A DNA stretch of 64,000 nt from Fibrobacter sp. (GCA_017503015.1 JAFVTX010000038.1:1-64000); one strand, 5' to 3'; counted from the stretch's first letter, positions 41,781 to 50,545 are shown. A program made the numbers and translations. Notes: generated by a model not told the origin, from the sequence alone.

Positions 41781-42320
41781 TTTACCTTTCTTCAGCTTCG
41801 CCTGGGTCTCTTTGGCCATCTTGCGGAGCTTGGACTGGTTCATGGTGCGGTCGGCAGTAGAAATCTTATCTACGAAAAGGTCGCCGTTCAGGTGGTCCGA
41901 TTCGTGCTGGATGCAGCGGGCAAAAAGGCCTTCGCAGTTGTGGATTTCTTGGGGCTCTCCGTTGATGTCGAAAAAGCGGACGCACACCTTGTTGGGCCGG
42001 ACCACATTGCAGAAAATGTCCGGGAAAGAAAGACATCCTTCGTCATAATCCACAGGCTTGGCGTCTTCTTCCGCTTCCCATTCCGGGTTGAACATGATGT
42101 AGGGCTTGGGATCTTCTTCGCCGGGAATAGCGGTATCGATGACCACCAAACGGATGTTCTTACCTATTTGGGGAGCGGCAAGGCCGCAGCCCGGCGCGTC
42201 GTACATGGTTTCCAGCATGTCCTTGGCCAGCTGACGCAACTCCGGAGTAATCTCGGTAACGGGTTCGCTCTTTTTGCGGAGAACCGGGTCACCGTAAATG
42301 CGGATAGGTAAAATCGCCAT
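41778..42320 (-). CDS. def: Peptide deformylase
   Basis: 180 residues. It removes the N-formyl group from nascent proteins. All three motifs are present: GCGLAAPQIG (about 45-54), EGCLSFP (metal Cys) and QHESDHLNGDLF (the two metal His and catalytic Glu). The start AILPIRIYGDPVLRKKSEPV is typical. It follows yajC with a 2-bp gap in the same operon. The TAG stop is contributed by repeat family G. Confidence 0.96.
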   Translation of the reverse strand: MAILPIRIYGDPVLRKKSEPVTEITPELRQLAKDMLETMYDAPGCGLAAPQIGKNIRLVVIDTAIPGEEDPKPYIMFNPEWEAEEDAKPVDYDEGCLSFPDIFCNVVRPNKVCVRFFDINGEPQEIHNCEGLFARCIQHESDHLNGDLFVDKISTADRTMNQSKLRKMAKETQAKLKKGK

Positions 42321-42322
42321 GA

Positions 42323-42691
42323 TTACTTCTTTTCTTCGGTCTTGGTGTCGGCTGCAGGAGCGTTCATGATTCTGAGAATGGCGCTCTTTTCAAAGTCGAT
42401 CAGCGTGGTAGAGCCGGTGCGGACCGTGACGATGTTGTCTTCCATGGAGGTGATGGTGCCGATGATGCCGGCGGTGGTCATCACCTTGTCGCCCTTCTTC
42501 AGTTCCTTGCGCATCTGGTCCATCTGCTTCATTTCTTTCTGCTTGGGGCGGATAAAGAACAGCCACATGACCACGAACAAAAGGATAAGGGGCAAGAAAC
42601 TTGCGATGGCGCTGGGCTGCTCGGGGGCTGCCTCTTCGGCAAAAGCAATGGCAGAAGCGGACAGGGTAATCAAAAGGGTCTTGATTTTCAT
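42323..42691 (-). CDS. yajC: Sec translocase accessory subunit YajC
   Basis: 122 residues. A signal-like N terminus (MKIKTLLITLSASAIAFA) is followed by one membrane helix (FLPLILLFVVMWLFFI) and the family motif RPKQKEMKQMDQMRKELKKGDKVMTTAGIIGTI. YajC associates with SecDF-SecYEG in the inner membrane. An N-terminal cleavable-looking signal before the anchor is a little unusual. AAAGG precedes the start, and a TAAATTT box lies about 45 nt upstream on the minus strand. First gene of a unit with def and perhaps the SpoIID-like and e-MtaB genes. Confidence 0.92.
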   Translation of the reverse strand: MKIKTLLITLSASAIAFAEEAAPEQPSAIASFLPLILLFVVMWLFFIRPKQKEMKQMDQMRKELKKGDKVMTTAGIIGTITSMEDNIVTVRTGSTTLIDFEKSAILRIMNAPAADTKTEEKK

Positions 42692-42755
42692 AATAAAACC
42701 TTTATTAAATGTGGATGAATATTACGGGCTCAAATTTAGAAAAAAGGTGGCTGCG

Positions 42756-43739
42756 CTACAGAGGTAGGTCTTTCCCGAGGCCCATTTTCAGTTCGGTTCG
42801 GCGGCGGATTACCATTTCGTTGAAAAGGTCCGTGAGGCTGTCTTCGATGCTGATCATGGGTTTCCACCCCAGGTTTGTCATTTTGGTGGGGTCCCCAATC
42901 AGTAGGGGAATGTCGTTGACCCGTTCGTACTTGGAATCGAAACGGAAATCCACGCTTACGTCGGCGATATCTACCAGCATTTCTACCAGTTCCCGGATGG
43001 TGTAGGACTTGCCGCTGCAGATGTTGAAGGTCTCGCCGGATTCAGCGGTGTTCAGCACCTGGATCATACCGCGGGCCACGTCTCGCACGTCCACCACGTC
43101 GCGGCTGATGTCGAGGCTTCCGGAATAGATAACGGGTTCGCTACCGTAGAACTTGATTTTCACCAGCTGGTAGGTGATGGAGGGAATCACGAAACGGCGA
43201 CTGTGGTGGGGCCCTGTAAAGTGGAAGGGGCGCACAAACACAATGTGGAGTCCGCTGGCATTGATAAACTGGTGCCCCAGGAGTTCCATGCAGGCCTTGG
43301 AGGTGGCATAGGGCGTCATGGGGTTCGGACGGTCGTCTTCTTTGTGCAGGTAAGTCAGGTGTTGTTCCGTACGTCCGTAGATTTCGCTGGAACTGAGCAG
43401 CATGATTCGGGCCTTGGGGCATGCCTGTCGTGCGGCCTCCAGCAGGTTCTGGGTTCCGAGTAGGTTGATGTTCAGGGTTTCGTAAGGTTTCAGGTACGAA
43501 AGCCCTACAGAAGACTGGCTTGCCAAGTGGTAAATATGGGTAGGAGCTACCTTCTGGAGCATCTCGTAGACGTCCTTGAAGTTCAAAAGGTTCCCGGTGA
43601 GGTATTGCACACCGTCCACCTTCTGCCAAGGCTGGGGCTGCTCGTCGCTAAAGCTGAACAGCTCGTGATTCGTGCCGCTCAAGCTGGAGAGGATATGAAA
43701 TCCGAGAGCCCCTGTACCACCTGTTACCAAAATACTCAT
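42756..43739 (-). CDS. NAD(P)-dependent nucleotide-sugar epimerase/reductase (Rmd-like extended SDR)
   Basis: 327 residues, Rossmann fold: VTGGTGALGFH at the N terminus, HLASQSSVGLSYLKPYET, MLLSSSEIYG (catalytic Ser) and YATSKACMELLG (Tyr-x-x-x-Lys). The motifs RPFHFTGPHHSRRFVIPS and SLDISRDVVDVRDVARGM, and the end DLPLLIGDPTKMTNLGWKP, are closest in my memory to GDP-6-deoxy-D-mannose reductases. It probably makes an activated deoxysugar for surface glycans; substrate is not certain. No partner dehydratase is adjacent. It is flanked by family-E copy 5 on the start side. Confidence 0.85.
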   Translation of the reverse strand: MSILVTGGTGALGFHILSSLSGTNHELFSFSDEQPQPWQKVDGVQYLTGNLLNFKDVYEMLQKVAPTHIYHLASQSSVGLSYLKPYETLNINLLGTQNLLEAARQACPKARIMLLSSSEIYGRTEQHLTYLHKEDDRPNPMTPYATSKACMELLGHQFINASGLHIVFVRPFHFTGPHHSRRFVIPSITYQLVKIKFYGSEPVIYSGSLDISRDVVDVRDVARGMIQVLNTAESGETFNICSGKSYTIRELVEMLVDIADVSVDFRFDSKYERVNDIPLLIGDPTKMTNLGWKPMISIEDSLTDLFNEMVIRRRTELKMGLGKDLPL

Positions 43740-43760
43740 TCTAGTCCTTCGCCTTCGGCA

Positions 43761-43828
43761 TAGTTCTGAGTTACTAGTTCTAAGTTACTAGAAATTTTTT
43801 TTTTGCTTCTCTAGTAACTAGTAACTCC
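43761..43828. repeat. Family-E inverted repeat, copy 5
   Basis: GAGTTACTAG, TTCTA, AGTTACTAGA on the left and TCTCTAGTAACTAGTAAC on the right, around a T-rich loop of about 18 nt. It lies between the co-directional aroKB and SDR genes, next to the aroKB stop. Confidence 0.8.
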
Positions 43829-45441
43829 TAACCCCTAATCGCTTCCCACGCTTTCGCTACCGTTTCCTTTTCAATATTAACAACTTTTTCGACTTTCCCA
43901 ATCTCTGTAGGCAAAATATAAACTCTTGTGCCCTTTTCGGCCTTTTTGTCCACGGCCATGGCATTCCAGGCCTGCTCCGTATCCACATTGTAGCTTTTCG
44001 GGAATCCGAGACGGTCTAGAAGGGCGTTCTGCCTGGATTCTTCTTCGGCGGAGAGCTTACCCAGGAGTACGGCTGCACGGGCGGCCACCCGCATGCCGAG
44101 GCTTACGGCTATACCGTGGCTGAACATGTTGTAGTTGGTGAGCTTTTCGATGGCATGTCCGAAGGTGTGGCCGTAGTTCAAAATGGCCCGGAGTCCGGAT
44201 TCCTTCTCGTCAATGCCTACGACTTCGGCCTTGATTTGGCAGCTCCTGAAAATCAGGTGACGCAACACGCTATCGTCGTGTTTCTTGATGCCTTCTACGT
44301 TTTCTTCGATGTAGCGGAAAAATTCCTTGTCGTAGATGACACCGTACTTGACAATTTCGGCAAGGCCTGCCAAGTATTCGTTTTCGGGAAGGGTGGCAAG
44401 CACCGCCAGGTCGCACACTACGGCCTTGGGCTGGTAGAATGCCCCGATCATGTTCTTGCCTTCGGGGTGGTTTACCGCCACCTTGCCACCTACGGAACTA
44501 TCCACCATAGAAAGGAGGGTAGTTGGGAACTGGATAAAGGAAATTCCCCGCTGGTAGGTGGCGGCCCCAAAGCCCGCCATGTCGCCTACCACGCCACCGC
44601 TGAACTGCAACAGACTGCTCTTTCGGGTGTAGTTCCGGTGCAGCAAGAAACTGAAAAGCTGGTTCAGGTTGTGCAGTGTCTTGTTCCGCTCTCCGGCCTG
44701 GAACTTAAAGATGGGGCAACGGCCCGCCTGGCCCCGCAACTGCGAGAGCATTTCGTTCTGGACCTTTGCGATGGTGGTGTCCGTACAGACCAGAAATTCG
44801 TTGGACGGTGCCAGCCGAAGGCCTTCCAGAAGGGCCTTGGAATCGGGAATGATGTTCCTGCCGATAAAGATGGGGTAGCGCCCGCCGCTGGAGGGGCACA
44901 CGTCCAGGGCATGGTTGCTCCAGAACTTTTTCATGTGCAGGATTTTTTCGATGACATGGGCTTCGGTGTAGTCGTTGGAACTTTCTACGCTGAAGTCGGC
45001 CTGGGCGTAGTTGGGTTCACGCTCTTTCAGCATGACCTTGATTTTGGCAAGGCGTTCTTCGTCGCTCAGGTTGGCAAGCAGGGGCCGGGTGTTCTTGCGC
45101 CCGATGCGTTCCGAAAGGATTTCGGGCTTGGCCCACAGTCGGATGATGAGACCGTTTTCCCGGATAATCTTGATGTTGTCGGCCTGGGTGAGCGCGCCAC
45201 CACCCAGAGAAACCACCTGGGGTGTTTCGTTACTGCAGATTTCGGCAATGATTTCTTTTTCCTTCGCCCGGAAAAAAGCTTCTCCTTCTTGTGCGAATAT
45301 TTCGGAGATGGACTTTCCGACCCGCTCCACGATAAGACTGTCGGTGTCAACGAAGGGGCGCTCCAGTCGTTCTGCCAGAGCCCTGCCGGTGCGGCTCTTG
45401 CCGCTGGCCATGAAACCCGTAAAGAAAATATGCCTTCTCAT
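43828..45441 (-). CDS. aroKB: Bifunctional shikimate kinase / 3-dehydroquinate synthase (AroK-AroB fusion)
   Basis: 537 residues from ATG 45441, which overlaps the aroE stop (TAATG). Residues about 1-170 are shikimate kinase: P-loop GFMASGKS, DTDSLIVE, SLGGGAL and the lid RKNTRPLL. Residues about 175-537 are dehydroquinate synthase: GGVVGDMAGFGAATYQRG, FPTTLLSMVDSSVGGKVAVN, AEIVKYGVI and the metal His in LNYGHTFGHAIE. The two shikimate-pathway steps are not consecutive (AroB is step 2, AroK step 5). A 26-codon upstream in-frame extension overlapping aroE is not real. With aroE it forms a shikimate operon. Confidence 0.95.
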   Translation of the reverse strand: MRRHIFFTGFMASGKSRTGRALAERLERPFVDTDSLIVERVGKSISEIFAQEGEAFFRAKEKEIIAEICSNETPQVVSLGGGALTQADNIKIIRENGLIIRLWAKPEILSERIGRKNTRPLLANLSDEERLAKIKVMLKEREPNYAQADFSVESSNDYTEAHVIEKILHMKKFWSNHALDVCPSSGGRYPIFIGRNIIPDSKALLEGLRLAPSNEFLVCTDTTIAKVQNEMLSQLRGQAGRCPIFKFQAGERNKTLHNLNQLFSFLLHRNYTRKSSLLQFSGGVVGDMAGFGAATYQRGISFIQFPTTLLSMVDSSVGGKVAVNHPEGKNMIGAFYQPKAVVCDLAVLATLPENEYLAGLAEIVKYGVIYDKEFFRYIEENVEGIKKHDDSVLRHLIFRSCQIKAEVVGIDEKESGLRAILNYGHTFGHAIEKLTNYNMFSHGIAVSLGMRVAARAAVLLGKLSAEEESRQNALLDRLGFPKSYNVDTEQAWNAMAVDKKAEKGTRVYILPTEIGKVEKVVNIEKETVAKAWEAIRG

Positions 45442-46313
45442 TAGATACCCTCCATTCCCTTGCGCATGATATTCAGCAGTTCTTCGTCGGTATGCCCCTT
45501 CACTTGCTCGGGGAACCACTTTTTGAAACTTTCCAGACCCTGGTGCACCAGCATGCCTTCGCCGGTAACGGTCTTGCAGCCCTTTTCGGCGGCCAGTTTC
45601 AGGAGCTTTGTCTTGGGCGGTGCATAGACTATGTCGCAGACGACTTGCTCAGGGTTCAGGCTGTCCTTGTCCAGGGGCGATTCGTCTTCGTTTGGCGTCA
45701 TGCCCACGGAGGTGGCGTTGATGATAATCTTATATTCCTTGGAAACGCTAGGGAATTTCTGGAAGGTGAATACGGAAATTTTTTCGCAGTCCTTGAACAG
45801 CGGGTTCAGTGAACCAGCCAGGGCTTCGCCCTTGTCCTTGTTGCGGCACACGATGGCAAGCCTGTTGCCTTGTTCCATCAGGGTGTAGGCGATGGCCTTG
45901 GCCGCTCCGCCGTTTCCGAGAAGGGCGACAGTGGTGTTTGCTGGTTGCACTCCGTTTTCTTCCAGGTTGCGGATACAACCGTAGGGGTCCGTGGTGGTTC
46001 CGCAGAGAGTGCCGCCGACGATTCCCTCTTTCCAATAAAGCGTGTTTACGCTTCCGGTAAACTTGCTGATGGGACTAAGTTCGTCCACCAGTTCCATGAC
46101 GGGAGTCTTGTAAGGAATGGTGACGTTTGCCCCCCTGAATTTCATGGCCCTGAAGCCCTGGATAGCCTGGGCGAAATTCTCCGGTTCTGGCCCAAAGGGC
46201 AGGTACGCCGCGTTGATTCCAAGCGCCTTGAAAAGCGCATTGTGCATAAGGGGGGATTTGCTATGGGCAATAGGGTGCCCGAAAACGCAAAGGGTTTCCG
46301 TTTTTCCGTTCAC
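45441..46313 (-). CDS. aroE: Shikimate dehydrogenase
   Basis: 290 residues with GTG start at 46313 (AGAGG five bases upstream). AroE reduces 3-dehydroshikimate to shikimate with NADPH. Motifs: VFGHPIAHSKSPLMHNALF, FRGANVTIPYKTPVMEL (catalytic Lys), LLGNGGAAKAIAYTL (nucleotide loop), INATSVGMTP and the C-terminal GEGMLVHQG. It is first of the aroE-aroKB pair and divergent from der, leaving about 85 bp for both promoters. Confidence 0.95.
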   Translation of the reverse strand: MNGKTETLCVFGHPIAHSKSPLMHNALFKALGINAAYLPFGPEPENFAQAIQGFRAMKFRGANVTIPYKTPVMELVDELSPISKFTGSVNTLYWKEGIVGGTLCGTTTDPYGCIRNLEENGVQPANTTVALLGNGGAAKAIAYTLMEQGNRLAIVCRNKDKGEALAGSLNPLFKDCEKISVFTFQKFPSVSKEYKIIINATSVGMTPNEDESPLDKDSLNPEQVVCDIVYAPPKTKLLKLAAEKGCKTVTGEGMLVHQGLESFKKWFPEQVKGHTDEELLNIMRKGMEGI

Positions 46314-46382
46314 ATGAACCTCTTTTGTCCGCCCACCTGGGGCTGAACTCTAAACAATACATCAATAAAGATATAAATATTC

Positions 46383-46388
46383 TATATT
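46383..46388 (+). promoter_or_regulatory. Probable -10 box of der, very close to its start codon
   Basis: TATATT ends eight bases before ATG 46397 and no Shine-Dalgarno lies between, so the mRNA could begin at or near the start codon. Confidence 0.4.
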
Positions 46389-46396
46389 TGTATGCG

Positions 46397-47824
46397 ATGA
46401 AATTACCTGTGGTGTGTATTATCGGACGGCCCAATGTCGGGAAGTCCTCTCTTTTTAACCGGATTCTAGGCCGCAGGGCTGCCGTGGTATCTGACCGTGA
46501 CGGCGTGACTCGCGATAGGCATTACCAGAATGCAAATTACAAGGGTCACGAGTTTACGGTGGTAGATACCGGTGGTTTCTTGCCGGACGATACCATCGAT
46601 GTCTTGGCCGACAGTGTCCGTACCCAGATTTTTAACGCCGTCGAGGAATCGGACCTGGTCCTTTTTATGGTGGATGTCCGTGTGGGCATTACCAAGTTGG
46701 ACCAGCAGTTTGCAAGGCTTATCCGCAAGCTGGATAAGCAGGTGATTCTGGTGGCCAACAAGAGCGAGAACCTGGGCGACCGTCAGGAAAGTTACGAGTT
46801 CTTGAAGTTGGGCTTTGGACAGCCCCGTACCATCAGCGCCTTGACGGGCTATGCCTGCCTTTCTTTGATGGATGAAATTGTCGCAGTGCTTCCGACCCCT
46901 GTGCGTGGGGAACGGAAAGAGGAACGGCCCATCCGTTTTGCCATCCTTGGTCGCCCTAACGCGGGCAAGAGCACCCTGTTGAACCGCTTGATGGGCGAGG
47001 AACGGGCTGTGGTTTCGGATATTCCGGGTACCACCCGCGACTCCATCGATTGCACCTTTACCGTAAACGGTGTCAAGTTCGTGGTGACTGATACGGCGGG
47101 CCTTCGCAAAAAGGCGAAGGTAGAAGACGAGGTGGAAATTTTCAGCAATATGCGCACCATGGAAAGCATCCGCCGGTCGGACCTGTCGGTGCTTCTGGTG
47201 GACTGCACCCGAGGGCTCCAGGTTCAGGACTTTAGAATCATTACCGAAATCCGCAAGGCGGGGAAGGGCCTGGTTCTTGTGCTGAACAAGTGGGATATTT
47301 TACCCGACAAGACCGAAAAGTCCTTTGACCGCATGGTCAAGGAAATGCTGGAATGGGAACCCATGCTGGAATACGTGCCCATTCTTTCCATCAGTGCCAA
47401 GGAAGGCCTTCGCGTAAACCGGGTTATCCAGTCTATTCAGACGGTATATGCCAACTGCCGTCGCGTGCTGGGCCGTGACCGAGTGGCCGAAAGTTTTGCG
47501 AATTTCTTGCAAGAAAAGGCGCCTCCCAGCCACAACGCCCGTGTGGTGGCCCTGACCCGAGCCTGCCAGATTCTGGTGGAGCCTCCCGTGATTGCCATCG
47601 AGACCCGCACACCGGAATTGGTGGACGAATCTTACAAGCGTTACCTGCTCAAAAAGTTTTACGAAGAATTCCAGCTACAGGGGGCACCCCTCCGCTTGAA
47701 TTTTGACCAGAAGTTAACCCTCAGAAAGGACGAAGAACTTGAACAGTTTGCTGAGTCTTCCGATAGCGTACTTGTTGGGGTCGATCCCCAGCGCGATTTG
47801 GATCGCAAAAATCGCGAAAGGTAA
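46397..47824 (+). CDS. der: Ribosome-assembly GTPase Der (EngA)
   Basis: 475 residues from ATG 46397. Two tandem GTPase domains: the first has GRPNVGKSSLFNRI, DTGGF and NKSE; the second has GRPNAGKSTLLNRL, DTAGL and NKWD. The C-terminal KH-like domain follows (SHNARVVALTRACQILVEPP). Der acts in 50S assembly. Upstream in-frame codons from 46325 lie in the promoter region shared with aroE and are unlikely to be translated. The 3' end overlaps plsY by 86 bp in another frame. Confidence 0.96.
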   Translation: MKLPVVCIIGRPNVGKSSLFNRILGRRAAVVSDRDGVTRDRHYQNANYKGHEFTVVDTGGFLPDDTIDVLADSVRTQIFNAVEESDLVLFMVDVRVGITKLDQQFARLIRKLDKQVILVANKSENLGDRQESYEFLKLGFGQPRTISALTGYACLSLMDEIVAVLPTPVRGERKEERPIRFAILGRPNAGKSTLLNRLMGEERAVVSDIPGTTRDSIDCTFTVNGVKFVVTDTAGLRKKAKVEDEVEIFSNMRTMESIRRSDLSVLLVDCTRGLQVQDFRIITEIRKAGKGLVLVLNKWDILPDKTEKSFDRMVKEMLEWEPMLEYVPILSISAKEGLRVNRVIQSIQTVYANCRRVLGRDRVAESFANFLQEKAPPSHNARVVALTRACQILVEPPVIAIETRTPELVDESYKRYLLKKFYEEFQLQGAPLRLNFDQKLTLRKDEELEQFAESSDSVLVGVDPQRDLDRKNRER

Positions 47825-48407
47825 GGACTTTGACATTCGGGACTACGGTTCCAAGAATGCAGGTCTCACCAACACGTTCCGCGTGCTGGGCTGGAAACCG
47901 GCACTTCCGGTAGTGTTCCTGGATTTGCTCAAGGGTTTCTTTGGACCCTGGATTGCCGCACAGATGTGTGCCTCTCAGGTGGCAGCCGGTGGTGAGGATT
48001 ATTCCCATTGGGTGCCGCTGGTGGCGGGCCTTCTGGTGATTTTGGGCCATAGTTTTACTTGCTTTGCCGGATTCCGTGGAGGTAAGGGTGTGCTTGCCGC
48101 TTTGGGCGTTTTTCTGGCCCTTTGCCCAATTACCGCTCTTAGTGCTTTTGGCGTGTGGATTGTCCTTACGGTTTCTACCAAGTATGTTTCGGTTGGGAGC
48201 ATTGGAGCTTGCATTGCCCTCGGGGCTTTTGCCGTGATGGGCTACTTGAAGTTACCGTTTCCACCAGACGAAATCAACTTGGGACTCATGATTACTTGCC
48301 TTATTGTGGCGGTTTTTGTGATTGTGAAGCACAAATCCAACATCAAGCGGCTTTTGAACGGCACGGAGAATGGATTTGGCAGCAAGCGGAAGACTCCGAA
48401 GGCATAA
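47739..48407 (+). CDS. plsY: Acyl-phosphate:glycerol-3-phosphate acyltransferase PlsY
   Basis: 222 residues with TTG start at 47739; GAAAGGA lies eight bases upstream, inside der. PlsY makes lysophosphatidic acid from acyl-phosphate and glycerol-3-phosphate in the inner membrane. Conserved loops: LPIAYLLGSIPSAIWIAK, DIRDYGSKNAGLTNTFRVLG, FLDLLKGFFG and HSFTCFAGFRGGKGVLAALG. The N-terminal motif cannot be reached from any later ATG, so the start must lie inside der, an 86-bp out-of-frame overlap. gpsA, which supplies the substrate, follows after a family-E repeat. Confidence 0.92.
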   Translation: MNSLLSLPIAYLLGSIPSAIWIAKIAKGKDFDIRDYGSKNAGLTNTFRVLGWKPALPVVFLDLLKGFFGPWIAAQMCASQVAAGGEDYSHWVPLVAGLLVILGHSFTCFAGFRGGKGVLAALGVFLALCPITALSAFGVWIVLTVSTKYVSVGSIGACIALGAFAVMGYLKLPFPPDEINLGLMITCLIVAVFVIVKHKSNIKRLLNGTENGFGSKRKTPKA

Positions 48408-48428
48408 ATATTGTAGATTATTGATGTG

Positions 48429-48498
48429 TTGAGTTATTAGTTCCGAGTTACTAGAAAGTTTTACTACAACATCTCTAGTAACTAGTAACTAGAGTTTT
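48429..48498. repeat. Family-E inverted repeat, copy 6
   Basis: GAGTTATTAGTTCCGAGTTA, then CTAGA on the left; TCTCTAGTAACTAGTAACTA on the right; the centre is about 17 nt and unique. It lies between co-directional plsY and gpsA. Confidence 0.8.
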
Positions 48499-48514
48499 AA
48501 TTAGGGACGACAGT

Positions 48515-49546
48515 ATGAAGGTTACAGTATTAGGAACTGGCGGCTGGGGACTTACCCTTGGTCAGGTGGTTTATGAAAATAAGTGCGAAGTTTCCTTTTG
48601 GACTAACTCGCAGGCCGAAGTGGATTTGCTCTCGACGGAGCACCAGTACAAGGACAAATTGCCCGGTGTGATTTTCCCGGCAGATTTCAAGTACACCACC
48701 GACATGAACGCCGCCCTCGATGGTTGCGACATGGTGCTTATTGTGGTGCCCTCTCAGTTTATGGGCGGTGTCGCCAAGAATCTCGGTAAGTGGATGCCGG
48801 CCAAGGGCAAGGAGCCTGTGGTAGTCTGTGCCACAAAGGGCATTCTCGAAGGCACGAACCAGCTCATGAGCGAAGTCCTTTTGGAAAACGTTCCCTGGCT
48901 TACCGAAGACAAAATGGTGGCCTTTAGCGGGCCTTCCCATGCCGAAGAAGTGAGCCGCCATATCCTTACGGCCATTGTGGCCGCCTGTGTAAACGAAGAA
49001 TCCGCGAAGTTTGTGCAGAAGGTCATGAGCTGCAGCTACCTGCGCGTGTACAGCTCTACGGATATCGTGGGCATTGAACTTTGCGGTTCTGTGAAAAACG
49101 TTATCGCCATTGCCTCTGGCGTGCTTTATGGTCTTGAAGCCAGCGGCAAGTACAAGATTGGAGACAATTCCCGTGCAGCCCTCTTGACTCGCGGTCAGGC
49201 AGAAATGTGCCGCCTGGGCAAGGCCCTCGGGGCAAAGTCCGAAACCTTTGCTGGCCTCGCCGGTATGGGTGACTTGATTGTGACTTGCCTTTCCCAGCAC
49301 AGCCGTAACCGCTATGTGGGGGAACACATCGGTAAGGGCGAAACCATCGAACAGGTTCTCGCCGGCATGAAAATGGTGGCCGAAGGCGTACCCACCTGCA
49401 AGAGCACCAAGGCTCTTGCCGACAAGCTGGGTGTAGAAATGCCCATCGTGAACTCCGTCCATGCCCTCCTTTTCGAAGGAAAGAAGGTGGACGATGTCAT
49501 CAAGGACATGTGGGGTCGCGAACTCAAGGAAGAAGTCTGGGGCTAA
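48515..49546 (+). CDS. gpsA: Glycerol-3-phosphate dehydrogenase [NAD(P)+]
   Basis: 343 residues. It reduces dihydroxyacetone phosphate to sn-glycerol-3-phosphate, the substrate of PlsY. Motifs: VLGTGGWGLTLGQVV (Rossmann), VVPSQFM, ATKGILEGTN, FSGPSHAEEV, ELCGSVKNVIAIASG (catalytic Lys) and GLAGMGDLIVTCLSQHSRNR. GAPSxAxE-type substrate motifs are intact. It forms a membrane-lipid pair with plsY. Its stop overlaps, tail to tail, the stop of the convergent gene at 49543. Confidence 0.96.
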   Translation: MKVTVLGTGGWGLTLGQVVYENKCEVSFWTNSQAEVDLLSTEHQYKDKLPGVIFPADFKYTTDMNAALDGCDMVLIVVPSQFMGGVAKNLGKWMPAKGKEPVVVCATKGILEGTNQLMSEVLLENVPWLTEDKMVAFSGPSHAEEVSRHILTAIVAACVNEESAKFVQKVMSCSYLRVYSSTDIVGIELCGSVKNVIAIASGVLYGLEASGKYKIGDNSRAALLTRGQAEMCRLGKALGAKSETFAGLAGMGDLIVTCLSQHSRNRYVGEHIGKGETIEQVLAGMKMVAEGVPTCKSTKALADKLGVEMPIVNSVHALLFEGKKVDDVIKDMWGRELKEEVWG

Positions 49547-50505
49547 TCCTTCTTACTTCCGACAAGTACCACAGCTCCTTGCAAGGCTTGGAACAGCAAG
49601 GGAATGTAACCCAGCAAGCCTGCGGCAAGAACTAGATGCGCAGGAATGCCGAGGATTCCGGAAAAAAGGGCTATTTGGACTCCCTCGCGAACGCCAATAC
49701 CGTTAAGAGAAACGGGAAGCATGGCGACTACGATGGTGATGCTGGTAAAGACTACCAGGATGCCGATATTGATATCGACACCCACCGCCTTGAAGTAGGC
49801 GAAACTGGTGAAGAGGGTCAATAGTTGTAGCCAAAGTGAATCCAACGAAGACAACAGCAGTTGTTTTTTGTGTTTTCTGTAAATAGAAAGACTATACTGC
49901 AACTTTGGAATAAAGTGAAGTTTGTTGGTAATATATTCAGGAAAGGGAATCTTGTCAGAAAACAGACAGCAGAGGATAACGGCAATGCAAACCAGTAGAG
50001 CAACGCACATAATGAGGGTGTAAACCGTAGGTACGTTGATTTTTGACAGGGCGAAGGGAAGCGCTACAAAGAAACACAGGAACATGGCAAGGAGTCCTTG
50101 AATGCGTGAAAGAAATACTGCCGAAATGGATTGACTGGTCTGGTTGAATTTTTTTCCGAATGCCAAAGATTTTACAGCGTCGCCGCCAAAGCCGGTAGGG
50201 AGCAGGTTGTTAAAAAAATACCCCAGGGCTGTGTAAGCGTAATAGGTCTTGAAGGGGATTTCTGGCCCCTGTACCGAGAGACCTTTCCAGCGGTTGGCCT
50301 GGATGAGCATGATTAGGTTTGCGGCAACGAGCATGACCACCACCCAAGGTATCATGGCCGTTGTCCAGTTCTCCATGACGCTTGCAAAAGGAATCTTGTA
50401 AAAAATGTAAGCGAAACCACCCACGCTTACAAGAAGCTGGAAAATTTTTTTTATCCAAGGCCCTTTGGCTGTCTTACCTGCCGTCATTGCCTGTAAAAAT
50501 AGCAT
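49543..50505 (-). CDS. Flippase-like membrane protein (lysylphosphatidylglycerol synthase TM / UPF0104 family)
   Basis: About 320 residues from ATG 50505 (ATG 50487 is also possible). Eight or so membrane helices. The pattern MLIQANRWKGLSVQG, YYAYTALGYFFNNLLPTGFGGDAVKSLA, VFLSRIQGLLAMF, and late PVSLNGIGVREG matches the UPF0104/LPG synthase TM family. Members are thought to move or sense lipid-linked molecules. It is divergent from the methyltransferase gene and borders an envelope-glycan cluster, consistent with a role in surface polymer export. Substrate unknown. Confidence 0.8.
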   Translation of the reverse strand: MLFLQAMTAGKTAKGPWIKKIFQLLVSVGGFAYIFYKIPFASVMENWTTAMIPWVVVMLVAANLIMLIQANRWKGLSVQGPEIPFKTYYAYTALGYFFNNLLPTGFGGDAVKSLAFGKKFNQTSQSISAVFLSRIQGLLAMFLCFFVALPFALSKINVPTVYTLIMCVALLVCIAVILCCLFSDKIPFPEYITNKLHFIPKLQYSLSIYRKHKKQLLLSSLDSLWLQLLTLFTSFAYFKAVGVDINIGILVVFTSITIVVAMLPVSLNGIGVREGVQIALFSGILGIPAHLVLAAGLLGYIPLLFQALQGAVVLVGSKKD

Positions 50506-50522
50506 TTTTACCAAGAAAATTT

Positions 50523-50529
50523 TATATTT
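50523..50529 (+). promoter_or_regulatory. Probable -10 box of the methyltransferase-lipoprotein-glycosyltransferase unit
   Basis: TATATTT 16 bp before ATG 50546, with AGAGG between. Confidence 0.4.
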
Positions 50530-50545
50530 TGGTAAAGAGGTTTTT

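Noticed and set aside
45442..45519. 26-residue N-terminal extension of aroKB
   Set aside because: It overlaps aroE; the P-loop begins normally from ATG 45441 with a TAATG overlap.
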